Shown here: one piece after another, positions 1 to 6,471 of the stretch
Numbering within the stretch: the first letter of the stretch is position 1
How the letters are laid out: each line of letters starts with the position of its first letter
NCBI GenBank assembly: GCA_017473955.1
Contig: JAFUIK010000037.1
Location: forward strand, 1 to 37,481
Source of the DNA: Ruminococcus sp.
GTDB taxonomy: Bacteria > Bacillota > Clostridia > Oscillospirales > Acutalibacteraceae
Direction of reading: 5' to 3'
Length of the DNA stretch: 37,481 nucleotides
The notes under the pieces: model-generated
Databases searched by the model: none
Seen by the model: only the letters and a program-made list of their open reading frames with translations
What the model was told of the DNA's origin: nothing
Position numbers and translations under genes: made by a program

Positions 1-117
1 ACTGACGCTTGGATTAAGAGAAGACGTGAACTCTCTGTACTTTTCATCCTTGTTTTCAAATAAGACACTAAGTATATCTTCTTTTTTTAAAACTGCAACA
101 CTTTTCATACTATTCAT
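1..117 (-). CDS. AlkD-like DNA alkylation repair protein, N-terminal fragment
   Basis: An open frame runs from an ATG at 117 (or an in-frame ATG at 108) off the left edge of the window, giving 39 codons. The fragment contains 'LFENKDEKYREFTSSLNP', which resembles the N-terminus of HEAT-repeat DNA alkylation repair proteins (COG4912/AlkD family), where a 'DxKYREFxxxLxPT' segment is typical. AlkD-type enzymes excise alkylated bases. Only the start is visible, so the assignment rests on one motif. No Shine-Dalgarno sequence precedes either ATG, and a strong promoter lies so close that the message may be leaderless. It is divergent from the mscS gene at 205. Confidence 0.5.
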   Translation of the reverse strand, partial: MNSMKSVAVLKKEDILSVLFENKDEKYREFTSSLNPSVS

Positions 118-123
118 GTTTTT

Positions 124-152
124 AGTATAGCACACAATATTTTCGGTTTCAA
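124..152 (-). promoter_or_regulatory. Sigma-A promoter of the AlkD-like gene
   Basis: On the minus strand TTGAAA (152-147) is followed after exactly 17 bp by TATACT (129-124). Transcription would start near 117-118, that is, at the first ATG of the gene. Confidence 0.6.
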
Positions 153-169
153 TATGGTAAGATTTATGT

Positions 170-175
170 TATAAT
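170..175 (+). promoter_or_regulatory. Probable -10 element of the mscS gene
   Basis: A perfect TATAAT lies 30 bp before the ATG at 205. No good -35 is seen 17 bp upstream, and that region overlaps the -35 of the divergent promoter. A Shine-Dalgarno AAGGAGATG (191-199) precedes the ATG. Confidence 0.45.
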
Positions 176-204
176 AAAGTAAAAATTAAAAAGGAGATGT
201 TTTT

Positions 205-993
205 ATGGAGAAAATTTTAGACTATATTAAAACAGGACCGGCGATTTTAATTGCGGTGATTGTATTTATTGTCGGCTTTATCGCTCTGCTGATTATTTCG
301 AAAATCATTAAAAATATGCTGAAAAGAACAAAGCTCGACATTTCGCTCCAGAGCTTTTTTGTTAAGACAATTAACATTGTTGGTTTTATACTTATTTTAA
401 TCTGTGCCTTGTCAACAGCCGGTATCTCTACAACTGGGTTAATTGCGGGCTTTTCGGCAGCAGGTGCGGCTGTAGCCTTAGCTTTAAAAGACAGCCTTGC
501 AAATATCGCAGGCGGTATTGTGCTTCTTATTTCGCACCCGTTTGTGACAGGTGATTACATTGAAATGGGCGATAAGTCCGGTACTGTTAAGGAGATTGAT
601 ATTTTACAGACAATTCTTATTACTCCTGATAATAAAACGGTTGTTATCCCTAACGGCCTTTTGTCTTCAGACGAAGTTATAAACTACACCAAGGAAGAAA
701 CACGAAGAGTTGACTTGAGTATCCCTATAAGCTACGACAACGATGTTGAGCTTGCTCGAAAGTCTATTGTCAAGGCGGCATCAAGAGAAAGTAAGATTAT
801 GGACAAAGAGCCTGTGTTTGTCAAAGTAGCGGAGTACTCTGACAGTTGTGTCAATCTTGCAGTACGCGTATGGTGCAAAACAGAGGATTATTGGGATGTG
901 TATTTCAGTATGATTGAAAAAATCCGCGAAGCATTTAACGAGGACGGCATTATCATTCCATATCAGAGAATTGATGTGTGTATGGTGAAATAA
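205..993 (+). CDS. Small-conductance mechanosensitive channel, MscS family
   Basis: 262 residues. The protein opens at high membrane tension and releases small solutes during osmotic downshock. Three hydrophobic segments are seen at about residues 12-34, 52-72 and 78-105. The third carries the Gly/Ala-rich pore-helix pattern of MscS (GLIAGFSAAGAAVALALKD) followed by 'SLANIAGGI', and then the beta domain with 'VTGDYIEMGDKSGTVKEIDI' and 'VIPNGLL'. Length is normal for the short, three-TM MscS type. AAGGAG precedes the ATG with good spacing. It is monocistronic, ending in a palindromic terminator shared with the convergent gene downstream. Confidence 0.93.
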   Translation: MEKILDYIKTGPAILIAVIVFIVGFIALLIISKIIKNMLKRTKLDISLQSFFVKTINIVGFILILICALSTAGISTTGLIAGFSAAGAAVALALKDSLANIAGGIVLLISHPFVTGDYIEMGDKSGTVKEIDILQTILITPDNKTVVIPNGLLSSDEVINYTKEETRRVDLSIPISYDNDVELARKSIVKAASRESKIMDKEPVFVKVAEYSDSCVNLAVRVWCKTEDYWDVYFSMIEKIREAFNEDGIIIPYQRIDVCMVK

Positions 994-1011
994 TTCACTT
1001 ATATACAAAAC

Positions 1012-1035
1012 AGCCCCGACAAATTTGTCGGGGCT
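1012..1035. terminator. Bidirectional terminator between mscS and the convergent membrane protein gene
   Basis: Perfect 24-nt palindrome: AGCCCCGACAAA (1012-1023) and TTTGTCGGGGCT (1024-1035). It lies between two convergent stop codons, and short T-rich runs follow it on both strands. Confidence 0.8.
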
Positions 1036-1057
1036 TATGTATTGATTGGCACATGCT

Positions 1058-1828
1058 TTAGCGTATATGTTTGAAACCACAGTCATTCAGTATAAATTCT
1101 TCCATAGATTCGATATAATCCAGCTCGATATCGCAGAAATACATATATAAGATTTCGTTTTTCTTGTCGTTCGTTGCTATGAAAATAACTTCCTTTGGGT
1201 ATATAAGACTATACCCATCTACTGACAAAGCACGGAAAGTGTAACCATCAACTTCGATAACAGGTTCACATTTGGGTTCATCAGGCATAGCTATCAATGG
1301 TTCCTTCTGGAAAACGTAGTTTTCATCGAGCAACTCTTTCTGTAATAAATACTCGTCCTCGCTGTATTGGCAAATCAGAGTGTCGCAGTCGCAAGTGACA
1401 AATCCTGCAAGCATAGAAGAATGGTAATCGTAGTATTCAATGCTTTCTGTTTGTGATAGTTCGGATAATGACGGCATACATTCAACATTTGCTGAATAAT
1501 GTGATTGGACTTTTTCGTTTTTGTGCACATCAAGTTCTTCGAATATACCAAAGATGCCGGCAACAAGAAATGAAGAAATAAATAAAGCGAAAATAAGCAC
1601 AGATAATAAGATTTTCAGAAAACGTTTTTTGACAAGAAAGCAAACCAGTGCAAATAACAAAATAATAACAGCAGGTATAATATAATAAGTCAGAGCAACT
1701 GTGAGGTTAAACAGCAGATTTCCAAACAGCAGTTTTATTTGGGTCATAACAATAAGCACAGCGGGCAGAAGACTTAACAGAATAAAAGAAATGATTTGAG
1801 ATTTAGAGAATCGCTTTTTACTTTCCAT
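1058..1828 (-). CDS. Membrane protein of unknown function
   Basis: I do not recognise this family. The ATG at 1828 is chosen because GAGGTG sits about 7 nt upstream; an in-frame TTG at 1849 would lengthen it to 263 residues but puts that Shine-Dalgarno inside the gene. The 256-residue product starts with a basic stretch, then three hydrophobic segments (about 12-32, 40-65 and 68-95), then a soluble C-terminal domain of about 155 residues rich in Glu, Asp and Tyr with several Cys, which would face outward if the topology is simple. Nothing in the neighbourhood suggests a role. It has its own promoter and terminator. Confidence 0.75.
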   Translation of the reverse strand: MESKKRFSKSQIISFILLSLLPAVLIVMTQIKLLFGNLLFNLTVALTYYIIPAVIILLFALVCFLVKKRFLKILLSVLIFALFISSFLVAGIFGIFEELDVHKNEKVQSHYSANVECMPSLSELSQTESIEYYDYHSSMLAGFVTCDCDTLICQYSEDEYLLQKELLDENYVFQKEPLIAMPDEPKCEPVIEVDGYTFRALSVDGYSLIYPKEVIFIATNDKKNEILYMYFCDIELDYIESMEEFILNDCGFKHIR

Positions 1829-1885
1829 AAGTTGCACCTCATTTTGCAATGTGGTTTATTATTTGCTGAATATAGCTACGGTTCC

Positions 1886-1914
1886 AGTGTATCATAAATA
1901 CACCGATTATACAA
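1886..1914 (-). promoter_or_regulatory. Promoter of the unknown membrane protein gene
   Basis: Minus-strand TTGTAT (1914-1909), a 17-bp spacer, then TACACT (1891-1886) preceded by TGA, an extended -10. It lies about 60 bp before the chosen ATG at 1828. Confidence 0.6.
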
Positions 1915-2001
1915 TGGTCTGCTTGTTGTGAAATGATGCGAAATAGTTTGCAGAACGTAAAGTAAAGACAGTGTTCCTTATGAAAACGAAAGAGATAAAC
2001 T

Positions 2002-2036
2002 AAAAGCCAAGGTGCGTAAAAGTCGCCTTGGCTTTT
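2002..2036 (-). terminator. Terminator of the murE-regulator-nitroreductase operon
   Basis: A 13-bp stem (2002-2014 with 2024-2036, one G-T pair) closes a 9-nt loop and ends in TTTTAGTTT on the minus strand, about 60 bp after the nitroreductase stop. It could also act on the plus strand, but no plus-strand gene lies before it. Confidence 0.75.
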
Positions 2037-2095
2037 ATATCATTGTTTTCTCCACAGAATCTCCATACAAGCGTGGTATATAGATAGTAGAAAAA

Positions 2096-2623
2096 TCAAA
2101 CGTAGCTTACAAGCTCGGCTAAGTCTTTACGCTTTTTGTCACGGAGCTTGTCATCATCTTTGCAGTAACCCAAAGCTACGACCAGCCTTACTGGTGAGTC
2201 AAGCCGACAAATGTCGCGGATTTTCTGGTCATCAAACCAGCCTAGAATACAGCTTGAGAGTCCCAACTCTGTTGCCATACAGGTGATGTATGAGCACACA
2301 ATGCCGATGTCGATTGAGCGGTAGTCGTTTTTCTTGAGCTTTGCTCCTGTTGCCGCTGACCTGACGTAAGGCTTTTCGGATATTACTATCATCACAGGAG
2401 CATCAGAGGCAAACCTGTTCATACCCATTGACTGAGTAGCTTTTGCGACTTTTTGAGCATTTTCACCCGTACACACACTCAGGTGATACGGCTGACCGTT
2501 ACATGCTGAGGGGGAGAGTCTGGCTGTTTCTAAAATTTTGCTGAGCTTTTCTTTTTCTACCATTCTTGTGCTGTCAAAATTACGACACGATTGGCGGTTA
2601 AGAGCAATTTGTGAAAAATCCAT
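2096..2623 (-). CDS. Nitroreductase-family FMN oxidoreductase
   Basis: 175 residues from the ATG at 2623, which has AAGGAG about 7 nt upstream; a longer frame to 2653 would read through a hairpin. Nitroreductase-fold proteins bind FMN and reduce varied substrates with NAD(P)H. Visible family marks are the N-terminal 'NRQSCRNF' (the usual RRSxRxF), 'ARLSPSACNGQPYHL' (the FMN-binding APSaxNxQPw segment), and a C-terminal 'GLSSCILGWFDDQKIRDI' followed by 'VALGY'. The substrate cannot be told. It is last in an operon with murE and a DtxR-type regulator, with a terminator-like hairpin just before its Shine-Dalgarno. Confidence 0.88.
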   Translation of the reverse strand: MDFSQIALNRQSCRNFDSTRMVEKEKLSKILETARLSPSACNGQPYHLSVCTGENAQKVAKATQSMGMNRFASDAPVMIVISEKPYVRSAATGAKLKKNDYRSIDIGIVCSYITCMATELGLSSCILGWFDDQKIRDICRLDSPVRLVVALGYCKDDDKLRDKKRKDLAELVSYV

Positions 2624-2643
2624 GGTTGTTCTCCTTGCAAAAA

Positions 2644-2664
2644 GTGCACCCATGAAGGGTGCAC
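2644..2664 (-). terminator. Internal terminator or attenuator before the nitroreductase gene
   Basis: On the minus strand GTGCACCC, a 5-nt loop and GGGTGCAC form a perfect 8-bp stem followed at once by TTTTTGC and then the AAGGAG of the nitroreductase. It lies 6 nt after the regulator stop. It should reduce read-through from the regulator gene, or be the site of conditional control. Confidence 0.55.
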
Positions 2665-2670
2665 GATAGG

Positions 2671-3045
2671 TTATGCTTTTTCAAGCAGTCTGACCTGCTC
2701 TTTGATAGCGTTGAATGATTCGTCCGACACAACGTGCTCCATTTTGCACGCATCCTGAGATGCGGTTTCCTTGCTTACACCGATTAAGGTGAGGTAATTT
2801 GTCAGCACTGTGTGACGTTCGTAAATCTTCTCGGCAATAGCCTTGCCGTCTTCTGTGAGTGTCAGATATCCCTGCTCACTTACGGTAACAAAGCCACCGC
2901 TTTTTAAAACTGAAAGAGCTCGGCTGACACTCGGCTTAGAAAAGCCCATATATTCACTTAGGTCAATAGCTCTAACGTTCGGATTCTTTTTTGATAAAAC
3001 GAGTATGCTTTCAAGGTACATCTCGCCTGATTCCTGAATGGACAT
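2671..3045 (-). CDS. DtxR/MntR-family metal-dependent transcription regulator
   Basis: 124 residues, close to the short MntR type without an SH3 domain. The N-terminal winged helix-turn-helix (about 1-65) includes 'ESGEMYLESI', 'VRAIDLSEYMGFSKPSVSRAL' and 'GYLTLTEDGKAIAEKIYERH'. The dimerisation part has 'KMEHVVSDE'. The His in ERH and the Glu-His of KMEH match metal ligands in MntR. Proteins of this family sense Mn(II) or Fe(II) and usually repress metal uptake. AAAGGAG overlaps the murE stop codon, so translation is probably coupled to murE. No metal transporter is seen next to it, which is unusual, so its target is unknown. Confidence 0.85.
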   Translation of the reverse strand: MSIQESGEMYLESILVLSKKNPNVRAIDLSEYMGFSKPSVSRALSVLKSGGFVTVSEQGYLTLTEDGKAIAEKIYERHTVLTNYLTLIGVSKETASQDACKMEHVVSDESFNAIKEQVRLLEKA

Positions 3046-3056
3046 AGGTATCTCCT

Positions 3057-4517
3057 TTATTTCAAGCTGTCAAAAATGTCAGCAATGATTTCGCGTTCAT
3101 CCATATGGTATTTAACACCACGGATTTCCGGGTAGTCCTCGTGACCCTTACCTGCAAGTACGATAATGTCGCCCGTTTGAGCGTTTTCGATACAGTAGCG
3201 GATAGCGTCAACACGATTAGGAATAACAACATATTCGCCGTCGGTTTTGTTGATGCCGACCTTGATGTCCTCGATGATGTCCATAACATCCTCAAAACGA
3301 GAGTTATCCTCTGTAATAACAGAGAGGTCAGAAAGTCTGCCTGAAACCTCGCCCATCTCGTATCTTCTGTCCTTCGGGCGGTCACCACCGGCACCGAACA
3401 TAGTTACAAGACGTGTCGGGTTGTATTCCTTTAAGGTGGTAAGGATATTTTCCATAGAAAGTGCGTTGTGAGCGTAGTCGATGAGAATTGTGTAATCGCC
3501 CACAACAGGAACAGCCTCAACTCTGCCTTTAACTTTAACTTCGTTAAGACCATCTAAAATATCCTTATCGGTTAAATCAAAGTGACGGCAAACGGAGATT
3601 GCAGCAAGTGCGTTATAAACCGAGAATCTGCCGGGAATTGCAACATCGACAGAAAGCTCAGCTTTGCCGGTTGTGTCAAAGTGAACGCCGATATAGCCAG
3701 CTCTTGCGATAAGAGAATCGTTGTGAGCCACGATATCAGCTTCATCACAAAAGCCGTAGGTTTCGATTTCACAGGTGTGGTCCTTTGTGACTTTATCCCA
3801 CATCTCGTCATCACGGTTGATAAGTCCTACTTTGCACTGCTTGAAGAGTAAGCTCTTGCAGTAGAGGTATTCATCCATATCAGCGTGCTCAGCTTTACCA
3901 ATGTGGTCGTTTGAGAAGTTTGTAAAAATACCGTAGTCAAAAACGATACCATCGGTGCGGTGCCATTTTAGACCGAGAGAAGAAGCCTCAATAACCATAG
4001 CCTTACAACCCTCATTTACCATTCTTCTCATAGCCTGCTGGATTTCATATGATTCAGGTGTTGTGTTGTTTGTTTTATAAATCTGGTTGTCAATTACGAT
4101 ACCCAGTGTGCCGATAGTAGCAGTTTTGATGTTTGCTTTCTCAAGAATTGAGCGAATCATAGCAACGGTTGTTGTTTTGCCCTTTGTACCTGTGATGGCA
4201 ATAGTTTTGAGCTCGTCAGCAGGATGTCCGAAATACTCAACGCTCATATACGCGAGTGCTTTACGGGTGTCAGGAGCTTTTATAACAGTAATACCGCTTG
4301 GTGCTTCCACATCGTCCTGTACAATTAAAGCGGTCGCACCCTTTTCCAGTGCATCAGGGATGAACTTGTGACCGTCAACGTTAAAGCCTTTTAGGCACAC
4401 AAACGCACATCCGTTTGTTACCTTACGCGAATCATAGATAACATCAACGATTTCTATGTCAGTGCTACCCTGTAAAACGGAATAATCACACTGTGTGAGC
4501 AGTTTGCTTAGTTTCAT
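3057..4517 (-). CDS. murE: UDP-N-acetylmuramoyl-tripeptide synthetase (MurE)
   Basis: 486 residues from the ATG at 4517, which has GGAGGG 6 nt upstream; an in-frame ATG at 4544 lacks such a site. MurE adds the third amino acid to UDP-MurNAc-L-Ala-D-Glu in the cytoplasm. The three Mur ligase domains are visible: N-terminal UDP-binding with 'DSRKVTNGCAFVCLKG', ATP-binding loop GTKGKT (110-115), 'TTPESYEIQ', 'EASSLGLKWHR', 'FTNFSNDH', and the C-terminal 'RVEAVPV', 'DYAHNA' and 'GKGHEDYPEI'. The third-residue recognition motif, DNPR in diaminopimelate enzymes, reads DNSR (404-407). The Arg is kept, which favours diaminopimelate, but the Pro-to-Ser change leaves it uncertain. First gene of a three-gene operon. 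Confidence 0.92.
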   Translation of the reverse strand: MKLSKLLTQCDYSVLQGSTDIEIVDVIYDSRKVTNGCAFVCLKGFNVDGHKFIPDALEKGATALIVQDDVEAPSGITVIKAPDTRKALAYMSVEYFGHPADELKTIAITGTKGKTTTVAMIRSILEKANIKTATIGTLGIVIDNQIYKTNNTTPESYEIQQAMRRMVNEGCKAMVIEASSLGLKWHRTDGIVFDYGIFTNFSNDHIGKAEHADMDEYLYCKSLLFKQCKVGLINRDDEMWDKVTKDHTCEIETYGFCDEADIVAHNDSLIARAGYIGVHFDTTGKAELSVDVAIPGRFSVYNALAAISVCRHFDLTDKDILDGLNEVKVKGRVEAVPVVGDYTILIDYAHNALSMENILTTLKEYNPTRLVTMFGAGGDRPKDRRYEMGEVSGRLSDLSVITEDNSRFEDVMDIIEDIKVGINKTDGEYVVIPNRVDAIRYCIENAQTGDIIVLAGKGHEDYPEIRGVKYHMDEREIIADIFDSLK

Positions 4518-4596
4518 AAAATTCCCTCCGATATTTAATCTCATTAGTATGTCTGAGAGTCAGTTTAAATATATATAAGTATATGTCTTAGTTGTA

Positions 4597-4625
4597 ATAG
4601 TATATCAATTTTAGCCTATTGTCAA
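4597..4625 (-). promoter_or_regulatory. Promoter of the murE operon
   Basis: Perfect minus-strand TTGACA (4625-4620), then TACTAT (4602-4597) at a 17-bp spacing; an overlapping TATACT gives 15 bp. The leader before the murE ATG is about 75 nt. Confidence 0.6.
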
Positions 4626-4918
4626 ACGCTGCTAAGTAGGGTATCGGTACAATTTTGTTAAAAATACACTAAAAACTTTTTGAAAATTGTAAACGGACAT
4701 TTTTAATTCCAAAAGAGAATAAAACATTAAGATGTTGTAACTTGATAGCCTGAAAATGAGAAAGGCATTTGACGAGTTGCACAAAACGAGTTCCGTTAAA
4801 AATAATAAAATATTGATGCCTGATTTGTACATAACGCACAATAAACAAAAAATTCGTTGTTAAAATCACCAAAAAGAGCTAGAGATTTTATGGTTTTAGA
4901 TAAAAAGTACAAAGGGAG
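4626..4918. other. AT-rich intergenic region with no supported gene
   Basis: About 290 bp between the divergent murE and malE promoters. Short minus-strand frames exist but lack ribosome binding sites and have low-complexity, Phe/Leu-rich translations. I see no clear operator or RNA gene here. Confidence 0.5.
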
Positions 4919-4947
4919 TTGAAAAAAGCACTTTCAAATGATAAAAT
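4919..4947 (+). promoter_or_regulatory. Promoter of the malEFG operon
   Basis: TTGAAA (4919-4924), 17 bp, TAAAAT (4942-4947). The leader to the malE ATG would be about 98 nt and contains two hairpins. Confidence 0.65.
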
Positions 4948-4968
4948 TTAGGTACAGTGATATAGTGT

Positions 4969-5018
4969 CGCCGAAACGGATTTGCGGCGGTAACTTTCAC
5001 TAGCCGAGAAACTCTCGG
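4969..5018 (+). promoter_or_regulatory. Two small stem-loops in the malE leader
   Basis: The first pairs CGCCGAAA (4969-4976) with TTTGCGGCG (4981-4989), one bulged base. The second is CCGAGA (5004-5009) with TCTCGG (5013-5018) and a 3-nt loop, followed by AAAAGAAAATTTTT. They could stabilise the message or serve as operators; no U-tract long enough for a strong terminator follows. Confidence 0.4.
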
Positions 5019-5051
5019 AAAAGAAAATTTTTATAAGAAAGGAAATCCGAC

Positions 5052-6323
5052 ATGAAAAGAATTATTGCTATGATTCTCGCTGTTTTAATGATGGCTACAT
5101 TATTTGTAGGCTGCGGCGGCGACGAAGCAACAAATGACGGTGGTGCTGCTGCTACAGGTCTCGAGCCAGAAGCAGGTGCAACACTCAAAGTATGGGCACC
5201 AGACGCTGCTCTTGAAGTATTCAAGGCACAGTGTGATGCTTTCATCGCTCAGTATCCAGATGCTGGCATCAAAATTGAAGTTGTAGCACAGGGCGAAGGC
5301 GATGCTGCTACTAACCTCTTAAACGACCCTGAGGCTGCTGCTGACGTATTCAGCTTTGCTTGCGACCAGTTAAACAGACTTAACGACGCTGGCGTTATTA
5401 TGCCTGTTAACACAAACCTCGCAACAGACGTTACAGCTAGAAACTCTGCAGAATCAATCTCTGCTGCTACATTAAACGACCTTCTTCTCGCTTTCCCAGA
5501 GACAGGCGACAATGGTTACTACCTCGTTTATGACAAGTCTTTAGTATCTGACGAAGACGCTAAGACTCTTGAGGGCGTATTCGAAGCTTGCCGTAAAGCT
5601 AACAAGAAGTTCATCGTAGATGCTGGTAACGGTTTCTACTCATGTATGTTCCCATTCACTGGCGGTCTTAAGATTGAAGGCCTCGAGGGTGAGCTCGGCG
5701 ACGTACAGAAGTTCAACGATTATGATGAAGCTGAAGTAGTTGCTACTTTAGAGGCTTTTGCTAAGCTTTTCCACGAGTACAGCGACATCTTCTTTGCTAC
5801 ATCACCTGATAAGATTTCTGCTGGTCTTGCTGAAGATCCTTCAACAGTTGCTGCTGGTATCGACGGTAGCTGGAACGCTTCTACAGTATCTAAGATTCTC
5901 GGCGAGAACTACGGTGCTGCTAAGCTCCCAACAATCAACGTAAACGGCACAGACAAGCAGATCGTTTCAATGCACGGTTACAAGCTCATCGGTGTTAACG
6001 CTATGTCTAAGTTCCCTAACGCTTCTCAGCTTCTCGCTGATTACCTCTCAGGCGAGGCTTGCCAGCTCGAGCGTGCAGAGAAGATCTCTTGGGGTCCTTC
6101 AAACACAAACGCTGCTGCTTCAGAAATCGTTACATCTAACCCAGCTATCTCAGCTATCCTTGAGCAGGCTAAGAACTCTGTTCCACAGGTAAACATTGCT
6201 TCTACATTCTGGGATCCAATGGGCAACCTCGGTAACAACCTCTTCAAAGAGGACGCTAAGTATGACACAGCTACTCTTACAGATCTCTTAAACAAGACTA
6301 TTGCTAACATCAGAGACGAATAA
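5052..6323 (+). CDS. malE: Maltose/maltodextrin-binding lipoprotein of an ABC transporter (MalE type)
   Basis: 423 residues. The lipoprotein signal (basic MKR, hydrophobic core, 'LFVGC' lipobox with Cys at about 21) is followed by an acidic linker and a family-1 solute-binding fold: 'TLKVWAPDAALEVFKAQCDAF', 'GEGDAATNLLNDPEAAADVFSFACDQL', 'YYLVYDKSL', 'AAGIDGSWNA' and 'SMHGYKLIGVN', all characteristic of MalE-like proteins. It captures oligosaccharides outside the membrane and hands them to MalF/MalG. Codon use is strongly biased to a few codons (GCT, AAC, TTC, CTC), more than in neighbouring genes, which suggests very high expression. Three stem-loops separate it from malF, probably allowing much more MalE than MalF/G. 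Confidence 0.93.
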   Translation: MKRIIAMILAVLMMATLFVGCGGDEATNDGGAAATGLEPEAGATLKVWAPDAALEVFKAQCDAFIAQYPDAGIKIEVVAQGEGDAATNLLNDPEAAADVFSFACDQLNRLNDAGVIMPVNTNLATDVTARNSAESISAATLNDLLLAFPETGDNGYYLVYDKSLVSDEDAKTLEGVFEACRKANKKFIVDAGNGFYSCMFPFTGGLKIEGLEGELGDVQKFNDYDEAEVVATLEAFAKLFHEYSDIFFATSPDKISAGLAEDPSTVAAGIDGSWNASTVSKILGENYGAAKLPTINVNGTDKQIVSMHGYKLIGVNAMSKFPNASQLLADYLSGEACQLERAEKISWGPSNTNAAASEIVTSNPAISAILEQAKNSVPQVNIASTFWDPMGNLGNNLFKEDAKYDTATLTDLLNKTIANIRDE

Positions 6324-6362
6324 TCATAGTCTTAATTCTACTTAATTTCTTATGAATTTAAT

Positions 6363-6449
6363 GGTCAGGCAACCGCCGAAGGTTGCCTGACCGCACATTT
6401 TAGAATGTGGTGTTTTGGATGCAAGTATTTGCTTCCACAATACTTGCAT
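6363..6449 (+). promoter_or_regulatory. Three tandem stem-loops between malE and malF
   Basis: Stem 1: 12 perfect pairs, 6363-6374 with 6381-6392. Stem 2: 6 pairs, 6394-6399 with 6404-6409. Stem 3: 11 perfect pairs, 6419-6429 with 6439-6449. None is followed by a real U-tract, so they look like RNA-processing or 3'-end-protecting structures rather than full terminators. The malF Shine-Dalgarno GAGGAAG begins about 9 nt after stem 3. Confidence 0.75.
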
Positions 6450-6471
6450 GCGACATTGAGGAAGTGAACTG

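Noticed and set aside
4632-4872. Two minus-strand frames of 67-69 codons in the murE-malE gap
   Set aside because: No Shine-Dalgarno, AT-driven Phe/Leu/Ile-rich translation, and they overlap one another in different frames.
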